From the NCBI GenBank assembly GCA_900768515.1, contig CAAGDG010000118.1, positions 1 to 40,739 of the forward strand: a stretch of DNA of 40,739 bases, in the 5' to 3' direction. Numbering within the stretch: the stretch's first letter is position 1; the number at the start of each line of letters is the position of its first letter. Positions 23,965 to 31,968 of this stretch are shown one piece after another. A program made the translations under genes and the position numbers. The stretch is from Lentisphaeria bacterium (GTDB lineage: Bacteria; Verrucomicrobiota; Lentisphaeria; Victivallales; Victivallaceae). Below the pieces are notes generated by a model that searched no databases, was not told the origin of the DNA, and worked only from the letters and a program-made list of their open reading frames with translations.

Positions 23965-25086
23965 ATGGCAAAAGAACTGACCCGCGACAGCTATCTGTCC
24001 AAACACGTCGGGAACTTCCCGGCGGAAATCATCGTGGCCGGACGCACCTACCGCAAGGTGGACGATCTCCGCTACGGCACCAATCCCCATCAGACCGCCT
24101 GCTACTACAAACCCGCGGACACCACCTGTGTGATCGGAGACATGGAGATCCTCAAAAACGGCAAGAACGGCCTCTCCCAGACCAACCTGGAAGACATCTC
24201 CTACGCGCTCAACATCGTCAAATTTTTCGACGACACCACCGCCTGCGCGGTCATGAAGCACGTGAACCCCTCCGGTGCCGCGGCCGGGCGTCCCGGCGAA
24301 ACGCTCCGGCAGGTCTACTGCAAGGCGCGCGACGCCGATTCCCGCGCCGCCTTCGGCAGCGTGATCGCCTTCAACCGCGAAGTCGACGCCGACACCGCCC
24401 GGGAGATCATGTCCACCTTCGTCGAATGCGTGGTCGCGCCCTCCTATGCGCCGGGGGTCCTCGAAATCTTCAATGACGGCGAAACCTACAAGCTCAACCG
24501 CCACATCCGGATCATCCGCTGCGGCGATCCGGCCCGGCTTCCCCGTTTCGTCGGTGAGGACGACGGCCGCCACAACACCTTCAAAGTGCTGGCGGACGGT
24601 TCGCTGGTGGTGGCGGCGCCGCTCCTGACCGGGCTGCGCTCCATCGACGACCTGGTCCCGGCGGAAGCGGAGAACAAGCGCTGCGGCTTCCAGCGGTCGA
24701 CGGTCGAAGCGACACGCGAGCAGAAGCTCGATTTGCTCTTCGCCTGGTATGTGAATCTCAGCGTCCGCTCCAACGGCGTCGTGATCGTCCAGAACGGCCA
24801 GACGCTCTCGGTCGGCACCGGAGAACAGGACCGGGTCGGCGCAATCGAGCAGGCGATTGAAAAATTCCGGAACAAATACTCCGGCAGCGGCACGCTGGAA
24901 GGCTCCTGCATGTCCAGCGACGGCTTCTTCCCGTTCGAAGACGGGGTGGAGACGGCGGCAAAGGCGGGGGTCCGCGCGATCCTCGCCCCCTCCGGCTCGC
25001 TGCGGGACGCCGACGTGATCAAACGTGCCAATGAACTGGGGGTCGCCCTCTACCACGCCCCGGAACGGATCTTCTCGCACCACTGA
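23965..25086 (+). CDS. purH: Stand-alone AICAR transformylase (C-terminal half of PurH)
   Basis: This 373-residue protein matches only the folate-dependent AICAR formyltransferase part of PurH, which makes FAICAR in purine synthesis. Seen are RYGTNPHQ (36-43), the catalytic Lys-His pair in MKHVNPSG (Lys98, His99), AAFGSVIAFN, SDGFFPFEDGVE and the C-terminal RIFSHH. The N-terminal MGS-like IMP cyclohydrolase domain of the usual ~520-residue bifunctional protein is missing, and the clean ATG with its own promoter argues against truncation. IMP ring closure must be done by a separate protein not in this window. It may share a transcript with the TPR protein 46 bases downstream. Confidence 0.92.
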   Translation: MAKELTRDSYLSKHVGNFPAEIIVAGRTYRKVDDLRYGTNPHQTACYYKPADTTCVIGDMEILKNGKNGLSQTNLEDISYALNIVKFFDDTTACAVMKHVNPSGAAAGRPGETLRQVYCKARDADSRAAFGSVIAFNREVDADTAREIMSTFVECVVAPSYAPGVLEIFNDGETYKLNRHIRIIRCGDPARLPRFVGEDDGRHNTFKVLADGSLVVAAPLLTGLRSIDDLVPAEAENKRCGFQRSTVEATREQKLDLLFAWYVNLSVRSNGVVIVQNGQTLSVGTGEQDRVGAIEQAIEKFRNKYSGSGTLEGSCMSSDGFFPFEDGVETAAKAGVRAILAPSGSLRDADVIKRANELGVALYHAPERIFSHH

Positions 25087-25132
25087 TTCTGGCAACGGAC
25101 ATTTCAACATAGACAACGAAGGAGTTTTCCCG

Positions 25133-25813
25133 ATGGCGAACAAGAACTCGAAAGAGATGCAGAAAGAGCTTTCCCGCGCCCTGATGAACGACCTCGAACG
25201 GGTCGAATATGAACTGGCCACCCACTGGAAGCGGAGCGTCGCCGTGGTCGTCGCCGTGGCGGTGGTGATCGCCGCGATTTTCTGGGGAATCTCCTCCAAC
25301 CGCAGCGCGCGGCAGAAGGCGTTTCACGCCCTGGCGGAAGCTTCAACCATCGAAGAGCTGAACAAGGCGATCGAGACCTACGGCGACAGCGAGGCGGCGG
25401 CCAACGCCCGGATGCGGCTCGCCCGGATGCTGGTCGCGGAAAAGAAATATTCCGAGGCGATCACGGAGCTGGAAAAGGCGATCGCCTCCGATCCGGATCC
25501 GCTGCTCAACGGCCAGCTCCGGATGCAGGAAGCCTCCCTGCAGGAGCTGGTCGGGAAACCGGAGATCGCGCTGGAACTCTACCGCAAGATCGCCGGCACC
25601 CCGGAACTGGCCTCCCCGATGCGCGCCGAAGCCAACGTCAGCATCGCCCGGCTGCTGCTCGACCGCGGAGAGCTGACCCAGGCGGTCACCGTGCTCGACC
25701 GGATCCAGGAGGATCCCAACAGCTTCTCCGCGCGCCGCTGGGAGCTGCAGGCCAAGCAGATGCTGGCCGCCATCCAGAACGGGGAGTACGGCCCCTGGCC
25801 GGCGACGAAATAA
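25133..25813 (+). CDS. Membrane-anchored tetratricopeptide-repeat protein (YfgM-like layout)
   Basis: A 226-residue protein with a cytoplasmic N-terminus of about 33 residues, one membrane helix (35-53, SVAVVVAVAVVIAAIFWGI) and a periplasmic helical repeat domain. TPR-like pairs are visible: AANARMRLARMLVAEKKYSE, AITELEKAIASDP, LQELVGKPEIALELYRKIAG and IARLLLDRGELTQAVTVLDRI. The layout resembles YfgM/BamD-like proteins that assist envelope protein handling, but no specific partner is evident. ATG 25133 has GAAGGAG nine bases upstream; the longer open frame extends into purH and is rejected. Confidence 0.8.
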   Translation: MANKNSKEMQKELSRALMNDLERVEYELATHWKRSVAVVVAVAVVIAAIFWGISSNRSARQKAFHALAEASTIEELNKAIETYGDSEAAANARMRLARMLVAEKKYSEAITELEKAIASDPDPLLNGQLRMQEASLQELVGKPEIALELYRKIAGTPELASPMRAEANVSIARLLLDRGELTQAVTVLDRIQEDPNSFSARRWELQAKQMLAAIQNGEYGPWPATK

Positions 25814-25822
25814 CTCCGGACC

Positions 25823-26590
25823 ATGGAACTCTCCCGGAAAACCGAAGCACTGATCCGCTCCCTCCACACCCGCCACGGGCGCCGCAAGAGCGGACTTTGC
25901 GTCTGCGAAGGAGTGCGCGCGGTCGGGGAACTGGTCATGCGCCGTCCCGGACAGATCCGCTTCTGTGTGCTCACGCCGGAGGCGAAACCGGATTTTCCGC
26001 TGCCGGGAGAGAATTTTGAAATCAACGCCGACCGTTTCCGGGAACTGACCGGCACCGTGAATGCCCAGGGCATTCTGGCGGTTGCGGAAATTCCCCCGGA
26101 ACCGCCGCCGGAACTGCCGCCGGAGGATCCCTTCCTCTTCGCACTCGACCGGCTCGGGGATCCCGGGAACTTCGGCACCATCTGCCGGACGATGCGGGCG
26201 GTCGGACTGACCGAACTCTGGTACACCAGAGGTTCGATCGACCCCTACGGGGACAAGGCGATCCGTTCCGCGCTCGGGGCGCAGTTCGCGCTCCGGCTCC
26301 GCAGCTTCGATTCGCTCGAAACGCTGCGGAAACAGGCGGAGCGTTTCGGGTACCCTGCCGTCTACCTGACCGATCCGCACGACGGGAAGAACTGCTTCCG
26401 GGAACCGGAACTTTTCGACCGCTCGGTGATCGTGATCGGCGGAGAGGCGAATGGAGTCACGCCGCTTCCGGGCGCACGGCATGTGCAGATCCCGATGCCG
26501 GGCAATTACGAATCGCTCAACGCGGCGCAGGCGGCAACCGTGTTTCTGTTTGAATACGTCCGACGGACCACCAACCTCAAGCTGGACTGA
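25823..26590 (+). CDS. SpoU/TrmH family RNA 2'-O-methyltransferase
   Basis: The 255-residue protein has the N-terminal substrate-binding region (RHGRRKSGLCVCEGVRAVGE) and a C-terminal SPOUT domain with the three motifs. Motif 1 is DPGNFGTICRTMRAVG, containing N and R; motif 2 is IVIGGEANGVT; motif 3 is IPMPGNYESLNAAQAATVFL, with ESLNAA forming part of the SAM-binding knot. It would methylate a ribose in tRNA or 23S rRNA; the target cannot be told. It begins nine bases after the TPR gene and ends six bases before the WecA-like gene, so it is co-transcribed. Confidence 0.9.
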   Translation: MELSRKTEALIRSLHTRHGRRKSGLCVCEGVRAVGELVMRRPGQIRFCVLTPEAKPDFPLPGENFEINADRFRELTGTVNAQGILAVAEIPPEPPPELPPEDPFLFALDRLGDPGNFGTICRTMRAVGLTELWYTRGSIDPYGDKAIRSALGAQFALRLRSFDSLETLRKQAERFGYPAVYLTDPHDGKNCFREPELFDRSVIVIGGEANGVTPLPGARHVQIPMPGNYESLNAAQAATVFLFEYVRRTTNLKLD

Positions 26591-26596
26591 CCACCG

Positions 26597-27745
26597 ATGT
26601 CAACCTGGAATCTGATCTATCTTTTCGCTTTTCTGGGCGGCGCGATTCTCTCGCTGCTGCTGACCCCCGTCTTTCAGTGGATCGCCCGCCGGACCGGGTT
26701 TCTGGATGTGCCGCAGGCGAACCACAAAGGGCACCGGCAGCCGACGCCGCTGCTCGGCGGGGCGGCGATGTTCACGTCATGGATTCTCTGCATCGGCGCC
26801 GGTCTGGCTGTGATCCACTGGTTCCGGATCCCGTTTTTCACCACGGCGATCGCCGAGCATCTGCCCGGATTGCGCAATACGGCGGCCGGCCCGCTCTTCT
26901 TCGTCGCTCTCGGCGCGTTCCTCGCCATGCTGCTCGGATTGATCGACGACCGCCGGGCCCTCTCGGCGGGAGCCAAATTCTCCGGACAATTTCTGATTGC
27001 GGCGCTGGCCGCCACCTGGGGCGGCGTCCGGGTCAACGTCTTTCTGACCGATCCGGTCGCGGTCTGGTGCGTGACCGTCTTCTGGATCATGCTGATGATG
27101 AATTCCATCAACTTCTTCGACAACATGGACGGACTGGCGGTCGGGACCATCGCGATCGCCATGGGTTTCTTCACCGTGATCGCCGCGCTGAACCACCAGT
27201 TCTTCATCGCGACCTTCTCCGCGCTGACCTGCGGCGTCTGCTGCGGCTTCTGGTTTTACAACTACAATCCGGCCACGATTTTCATGGGGGATTCCGGCAG
27301 CCACTTTCTCGGATACCTTGCGGCGGTGATCGCGGCGGGAGTCAGCTTCTTCGACATCAGCTATTCGCGTTCGCGCTTTCCGATTCTGATGCCGCTCTTC
27401 ATTCTGGCGCTGCCGCTCTTCGACACGGCAATGGTGGTGCTGATCCGCACCCGGAACCGCAAGCCGTTCTGGATCGGGGACCACAACCACATCTCCCACC
27501 GCTTCGTCCGGATGGGCCTGAGCAGGAAACAGGCGGTGCTGCTGGTCCATCTGATGGCGCTCTGCATCGGACTGGGCATTCTGCCGGTCTTCTGGGGGGA
27601 TTTCCGGACCGCCGCGATCCTGGTGGCGCAGGCGATGCTCTTTCTGCTGGTCATCACCATCCTGCAGTTCGCACTCTCGAACCGGCAGGACACCCGGGAA
27701 ACCCCGGTGAACCCGCCGGCAGAACCGGAGGAGAAGAACCGATGA
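26597..27745 (+). CDS. WecA/MraY-family undecaprenyl-phosphate sugar-1-phosphate transferase
   Basis: A 382-residue polytopic protein with about ten membrane helices. The family motifs are all present: HKGHRQPTPLLGG (43-55), the Mg2+-binding IDDRR (116-120), NFFDNMDGLAVG (172-183) with the catalytic Asp, FMGDSGSHFLGY, and the cytoplasmic DHNHISHRFVRMGLS loop that contacts the sugar nucleotide. The HIxHR-type loop is the WecA/TagO type rather than MraY, so it likely starts O-antigen, enterobacterial-common-antigen-like or other wall glycan on undecaprenyl phosphate. Its TGA overlaps the ATG of the phosphoesterase gene (ATGA). Confidence 0.9.
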   Translation: MSTWNLIYLFAFLGGAILSLLLTPVFQWIARRTGFLDVPQANHKGHRQPTPLLGGAAMFTSWILCIGAGLAVIHWFRIPFFTTAIAEHLPGLRNTAAGPLFFVALGAFLAMLLGLIDDRRALSAGAKFSGQFLIAALAATWGGVRVNVFLTDPVAVWCVTVFWIMLMMNSINFFDNMDGLAVGTIAIAMGFFTVIAALNHQFFIATFSALTCGVCCGFWFYNYNPATIFMGDSGSHFLGYLAAVIAAGVSFFDISYSRSRFPILMPLFILALPLFDTAMVVLIRTRNRKPFWIGDHNHISHRFVRMGLSRKQAVLLVHLMALCIGLGILPVFWGDFRTAAILVAQAMLFLLVITILQFALSNRQDTRETPVNPPAEPEEKNR

Positions 27746-28545
27746 AGATCATCCACTTTTCCGACCCCCACGCCGGCGGACCCGCCGAGGACTGGCTCGC
27801 CTATGTCGACAAGCGCTGGGTGGGCGTCTTCAACTACCGGTTCCGCCGGAAATTCCGCCACGACATCTCGAAACTGCGCAAAGCGGTCGAATACATCCTC
27901 GACGTCAAACCGGACGCGGCGGTCTGCACCGGCGACCTCACCAGCACCGGTCAGCCCGGTGAATTTGAACTGGTCCGGCCGGTTCTTGAACCGCTCCGGA
28001 ATTCGACGATTCCGCTGTTTTATCTGCCCGGAAACCACGACTGTTACGTGAAACGCCCCAAATGTGTCCGGGCCGTGCGCGAGATGGTCCACTTTCTGAG
28101 CCGGGGCGACTACGAATTCACCGATCTGCCGGTGCGACGCAGCTGCGGCGGCGTGGAGTTTCTGCTGGTCAACACCAGCCGCCCCTCCAACCTGCTCTGT
28201 TCGTGGGGGTTCTTCGACCGCAAGGACGCCGAATGGGTCGCCCGCGCCTGCGATGAACCCGCCAATGCGCCCCGGATACTGGTCACCCACTATCCGATGA
28301 TCGAACACCATCCGATCCTCCGGATGCGCCACCGCCTTTTCGGCCAGAAACGGATTCTGGAACTGATGCGGAACGGAAAAATCGCCCTCACGCTCTGCGG
28401 ACACGTCCACCGCCCCTATCTCGAAGTCGACCGCGACGGGCACGGCGAGTGCTGCGCCGGATCGGTGACCCGCAACGGCACGATGATGGAAATCGACGCC
28501 GATCCCGCCTCCGGCCGTTTCGAGTTCAAAACCATAACCCTGTGA
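27742..28545 (+). CDS. Calcineurin-like metallophosphoesterase
   Basis: The 267-residue protein carries the full binuclear metal set: FSDPHAGG (Asp, His), CTGDLTSTG, LPGNHDCY, LVTHYPMIEHHP and CGHVHRPY. It has no signal peptide. Such proteins hydrolyse phosphodiesters or phosphomonoesters, including nucleotide sugars (LpxH, CpdA-like), but the substrate cannot be read here. Overlap with the WecA-like gene as ATGA suggests it works near lipid-linked sugar synthesis; this is an inference from context. Start ATG 27742 has GGAGGAGAAG upstream. Confidence 0.9.
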   Translation: MKIIHFSDPHAGGPAEDWLAYVDKRWVGVFNYRFRRKFRHDISKLRKAVEYILDVKPDAAVCTGDLTSTGQPGEFELVRPVLEPLRNSTIPLFYLPGNHDCYVKRPKCVRAVREMVHFLSRGDYEFTDLPVRRSCGGVEFLLVNTSRPSNLLCSWGFFDRKDAEWVARACDEPANAPRILVTHYPMIEHHPILRMRHRLFGQKRILELMRNGKIALTLCGHVHRPYLEVDRDGHGECCAGSVTRNGTMMEIDADPASGRFEFKTITL

Positions 28546-28552
28546 GGAAGTC

Positions 28553-29509
28553 ATGGCAACCGACATCAACACGCTGGCCCGGAAATGCGGGGTCTCCAAA
28601 GCGACCATCTCCCGGGTCTTCACCGGGCGCGCCCGGGTCAGTGAGGCCATCCGCGCCAGAGTGCTCGCCGCGGCGCGGGAACTCAATTACCGTCCCCAGC
28701 AGGTCATGGCCCGCGACTGCGTCGCAATCGTGGTCAGCCGCGCCCCCAGCCAGAAAACCCGCGGCGCATTCAGTGAGCGGCTGATTCCCTCCACGATTTT
28801 TGAAATCACCCGGCGCAACCTGCTGACCGAAATCATCGCGGTCGGCGATCTTCCCAAACTCTACGACGGCTATACCAAGGCGGTCCTGCTGCTGCTCCCC
28901 GAGGAGACCATTGCGGAACACCGCGCCGAAATCGAAAAGCTCTCCATGCCGATCATCACGGTCAATAAGCGGTATCCCTTCAGCATCAGCGTCAATACCG
29001 ATCACGGACAGGGCGTGACCCTGGCCCTGAAACACCTCTACGAAAACGGACACCGCCGCATCGGAATCGCCATCGACCGCCTCGGCAACCAGGCCGGCCT
29101 GGAACGGAGCAACGCCTACACAGCATTCATGAACGAGCGGCAGCTGCCTCCACTCGAAATCGCAGAGTTCCGCGACCCCGGCAACAGCGGACAGCTGGAC
29201 CGGCTTCTCGCGGAAAAGCCGACCGCTCTGGTCGTCTGCGGCGAAGGAGCGGCGCTGCCGGCGCTCTGCGCCATCCGGAAGCACGGAATCCGGATCCCCG
29301 AAGAGCTCTCCGTGATCACCTCTGAACTTGCGGAGGTCTCCGGTCTCTGGAATCCCGGAATCACCACAATCGACCAGGACCTCGACCTGCTGGCGGCGGA
29401 GTTGATCGACTGCGTGAACAAATGCATCCGCAATCCGGAACTCCGTCCGGAGGCGCGGTGGCTCCCCTCCCGTCTGATTCTACGGGAGAGTGTCCGCAAC
29501 ATCGGCTGA
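28553..29509 (+). CDS. LacI/GalR-family transcriptional regulator
   Basis: A 318-residue regulator. The N-terminal helix-turn-helix and hinge (INTLARKCGVSKATISRVF, then RARVSEAIRARVLAAARELN and YRPQ) are textbook LacI. The periplasmic-binding-like sensor follows, with DHGQGVTLALKHLYENGHRR, IGIAID, ALVVCGE and ITTIDQDLDLLAAELID, ending in LPSRLILRESV. It starts seven bases after the phosphoesterase gene, so it may be read from the housekeeping unit, and converges on the GH1 gene through a shared terminator. Regulation of the neighbouring GH1/isomerase pair is plausible but not shown. Confidence 0.93.
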   Translation: MATDINTLARKCGVSKATISRVFTGRARVSEAIRARVLAAARELNYRPQQVMARDCVAIVVSRAPSQKTRGAFSERLIPSTIFEITRRNLLTEIIAVGDLPKLYDGYTKAVLLLLPEETIAEHRAEIEKLSMPIITVNKRYPFSISVNTDHGQGVTLALKHLYENGHRRIGIAIDRLGNQAGLERSNAYTAFMNERQLPPLEIAEFRDPGNSGQLDRLLAEKPTALVVCGEGAALPALCAIRKHGIRIPEELSVITSELAEVSGLWNPGITTIDQDLDLLAAELIDCVNKCIRNPELRPEARWLPSRLILRESVRNIG

Positions 29510-29540
29510 CCCCGTCCTCCTTCACACCCGGAAAACAAAT

Positions 29541-29579
29541 GCTCCCTCCCCGCGCCACCGCCGGCGCGGAAGAGGGAGC
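29541..29579. terminator. Bidirectional hairpin between lacI-type and GH1 genes
   Basis: GCTCCCTC (29541-29548) pairs with GAGGGAGC (29572-29579), and inside it CCGCGCC pairs with GGCGCGG around ACCGCC, giving about 15 paired bases. It lies between two convergent stops. No long U-run follows on either side. Confidence 0.65.
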
Positions 29580-29596
29580 TTCGTCTTCAGGAAGGA

Positions 29597-30946
29597 TCAG
29601 AGCACCGCGTTCGCTGCGATGCAGTCGCGGTAATACTTGGCGCTGAGTTTCGGCGTCCGCTTGAGGGTTGAATAGTTCACATAGGTGATGCCGAACCGCT
29701 TCTGGAAGCCGTCGGCCCATTCGAAGTTGTCCATCAGGCTCCAGACGAAATACCCCTTGACCGGAATTCCATCGGCGATCACGCGGCTCACATTGGCAAG
29801 GTGGGCGCGCAGGTACATCAGCCGGTCGGTGTCGTAGATCTCGCCGTCCAGGTCGGGACGGTCCGCCGACGGGCAGCCGTTTTCGGTGATGTAGATCGCG
29901 TCACCGCCCCAGAGCTCCCGGCAGAAGCGGGGGGTCCAGTAGATGCACTCCGGCCCCAGCTTCAGCCAGGCCACATTCATATCGGGGTGCGATGCCGGCT
30001 TGGAGACCATGCGATACCCGCGGGGATCGCCGGGATCGGCCATCACATGCTGCGGCGTATAGATGTTCAACCCCTGGAAGTCCATCGGAGTGGCGATCGC
30101 CTTGAGCTCGTCATCCGTATACTCGGGCATGTCGGGACCCTGCTCGGCAATGTACTCGTCGGTGTACCGTCCCTCCCGGATCAGCGTCAGAATCCGGCTG
30201 TTGCCGATCCGGAACGCCTTGCGCGCCGCTTCGATGTGTTCCGGGGTGTCGTAGATGGGAACAAAGTTGGTCGGATTGTCCACGATGCCGACCTGGACCG
30301 GTCCCTGCGCATTGGCGCGGATCGACTGCATCGCCAGCCCGTGCGCCAGGCAGCCGTTGTGGATGACCTGATTGACCTCCTTCCGGTCCAGCCTGAGACC
30401 CGGAGCGAAGCGGCCCGCCTCATACCCCACCGCGGTAAAACAGATGATTTCGTTGACCGTGAAGAAGTGCTTGACCCGGTCGGAGATCTTCGCCGTCGTG
30501 AATCCGGCGTAATCGGCGAAGGCGCGGCAGGTGTCCTTGCTGCGCCAGCCGCCCTTCTCCTCGAGCGCCTGCGGCAGATCCCAGTGGAACATGGTCACCC
30601 ACGGCTGGATGCCGTTGGCCAGGAGTTCGTCGATCAGCCGGTTGTAGTAATCCAGCCCTTTCGGATTGAAACGACCGGTCCCCTCCGGGAAGAGCCGCCA
30701 CCAGCCGATCGAAAAGCGGTACGCCTTGACGCCGAGAGATTTCAGAAGCTGAACATCCTCCTTGTAACAGGTGTACTGCGACGCGCCCCGGAGCGGAATG
30801 TCGTCATTGGCCACCGTGCCGGGCCGGCGGCAGAACTCCAGCCAGTTCGAAGAACCGGCGCCGTCCGCCTCAAGAGAACCCTCCACCTGAAACGAGGCGG
30901 TCGCCGCCCCCCAGAGAAAATCCTTCGGAAACGCAGGGTGATTCAT
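29597..30946 (-). CDS. GH1 beta-glucosidase
   Basis: The 449-residue GH1 enzyme has the N-terminal signature FPKDFLWGAATASFQVEG, MFHWDLPQAL, the acid/base Glu in HFFTVNEI (TxNE), and the nucleophile in YITENG, with WSLMDNFEWADGFQKRFG lining the sugar site. The TVNEI variant replaces the common TxNEP proline. No signal peptide: it would cleave imported beta-glucosides, -galactosides or phospho-forms in the cytoplasm. Start ATG 30946 has GGAGG about ten bases upstream. It follows the isomerase/epimerase gene by 99 bases and probably shares its promoter. Confidence 0.95.
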   Translation of the reverse strand: MNHPAFPKDFLWGAATASFQVEGSLEADGAGSSNWLEFCRRPGTVANDDIPLRGASQYTCYKEDVQLLKSLGVKAYRFSIGWWRLFPEGTGRFNPKGLDYYNRLIDELLANGIQPWVTMFHWDLPQALEEKGGWRSKDTCRAFADYAGFTTAKISDRVKHFFTVNEIICFTAVGYEAGRFAPGLRLDRKEVNQVIHNGCLAHGLAMQSIRANAQGPVQVGIVDNPTNFVPIYDTPEHIEAARKAFRIGNSRILTLIREGRYTDEYIAEQGPDMPEYTDDELKAIATPMDFQGLNIYTPQHVMADPGDPRGYRMVSKPASHPDMNVAWLKLGPECIYWTPRFCRELWGGDAIYITENGCPSADRPDLDGEIYDTDRLMYLRAHLANVSRVIADGIPVKGYFVWSLMDNFEWADGFQKRFGITYVNYSTLKRTPKLSAKYYRDCIAANAVL

Positions 30947-31045
30947 ATGCCGCAAACCTCCTCTGATATGCCTGTTTTCCTCGCCGAAAAAGGGCGTCGA
31001 TATTGCAGAGAATACCGGCGCCCTCCCCGTGTTCGCGTTCAACGC

Positions 31046-31843
31046 TTACTTGTTGCCGTAGCCGAGACCGGCCTTGACCATGTACTCGTAACTTTCGCGG
31101 ATCGCCTTGCGCATTTCGACCGAGCAGTAGTCCAGCTCGATGACCACGTTGTCGATCCGTTCCGGAGCGGCGGCGAGAATCGCCGGGATGTCAAGCTGCC
31201 CCTGTCCGAGCGGCCGCAGGTCGATCTTGCGGTCGTAGGTGCCGTTGACCATCCGCAGCTCGGAGTTGGTCTCCTTGAGGATGCCGTCCTTCATGTGCAG
31301 CAGCACGGTGCGGTCGGCGAAAAGCTTCAGCATCTCGACCGGATCCTCGGCGCCGAAGTTGGTCGACCAGAAAGCGTCGATCTGGAATTTGACCTTCGGG
31401 CAGAGTTCGGCGTAGATCTGATACTTGATCTTGCCGTCAAGCCGCGCGAACTCCCAGTTGTGGTTGTGCTGGAAGAGCGTCAGACCGGCCTCTTCGAGCT
31501 TCTGCTGCATGATGTTGGTCTTCTCGGCGGTGCGCTTGATCGCGTCGAGATCCTTGAAGTCGTCCGGACCGTAGCCGCAGACCACCATCTTGAGGCCGAG
31601 CTCCCCGGCCTGGTCGATGGTCTCGGCGATGTTGTCGATGTTGCACCACGGACGGTGCGAGGAGTACATCTCCAGCCCGAGGTCGGCAAGCGCCTTCCGG
31701 AAGGTCTTGGCATCCATGCCGTAGAAACCGGCAGGCTCCACCGCCTTGTAGCCGACGTCGGCCACGAATTTGAGAACATCGAGGAAGTCCTTTTCGCAAT
31801 CGTTCCGCAACGAATACAACTGCACCGCAAGTTTACGCTTCAT
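31046..31843 (-). CDS. Sugar phosphate isomerase/epimerase (xylose isomerase-like TIM barrel)
   Basis: The 265-residue protein begins KLAVQLYSLRND, typical of AP-endonuclease-2/xylose isomerase-like barrels. Metal or substrate residues are expected in FQHNHNWEF, FQIDAFWSTNFG, VLLHMKDG and the C-terminal NVVIELDYC. Such proteins include hexulose-phosphate epimerases and inositol or keto-sugar isomerases; substrate unknown. AAAGGGAG precedes the ATG. It is transcribed ahead of the GH1 gene from a promoter surrounded by repeats, so the pair looks like a small inducible sugar cassette. Confidence 0.88.
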   Translation of the reverse strand: MKRKLAVQLYSLRNDCEKDFLDVLKFVADVGYKAVEPAGFYGMDAKTFRKALADLGLEMYSSHRPWCNIDNIAETIDQAGELGLKMVVCGYGPDDFKDLDAIKRTAEKTNIMQQKLEEAGLTLFQHNHNWEFARLDGKIKYQIYAELCPKVKFQIDAFWSTNFGAEDPVEMLKLFADRTVLLHMKDGILKETNSELRMVNGTYDRKIDLRPLGQGQLDIPAILAAAPERIDNVVIELDYCSVEMRKAIRESYEYMVKAGLGYGNK

Positions 31844-31877
31844 TCTTCTGCCGCTCCCTTTTTGGTTGTGAACAATG

Positions 31878-31899
31878 ACTGAAGATAGCTTTCTTCAGT
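31878..31899. promoter_or_regulatory. Perfect 8-bp palindrome at the start of the isomerase-GH1 transcript
   Basis: ACTGAAGA (31878-31885) and TCTTCAGT (31892-31899) flank TAGCTT. The element covers the expected start site (near 31895) just downstream of the -10, a typical repressor operator position; as RNA it could also form a 5' hairpin. Confidence 0.5.
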
Positions 31900-31901
31900 T
31901 T

Positions 31902-31929
31902 ACTATAACGGTAAAAAGAAGAATCTCAA
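31902..31929 (-). promoter_or_regulatory. Promoter of the isomerase-GH1 unit
   Basis: On the minus strand TTGAGA (31924-31929) and TATAGT (31902-31907) with a 16-base spacer, about 60 bases before ATG 31843. Confidence 0.55.
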
Positions 31930-31955
31930 TTGACAAAACATATCATTTATTGACA
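31929..31955. repeat. Two direct repeats of ATTGACA, 20-base period
   Basis: ATTGACA occurs at 31929-31935 and again at 31949-31955, touching the -35 box of the isomerase-GH1 promoter. Two copies on the same face of the helix just upstream of -35 resemble activator half-sites such as those of AraC-type proteins. Confidence 0.45.
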
Positions 31956-31968
31956 TCAAATAGCAAAA

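Noticed and set aside
26677..28545. A 622-codon frame running through the WecA-like gene into the phosphoesterase
   Set aside because: Only the part from ATG 27742 matches a protein family; the upstream part is an out-of-frame reading of the transferase gene.
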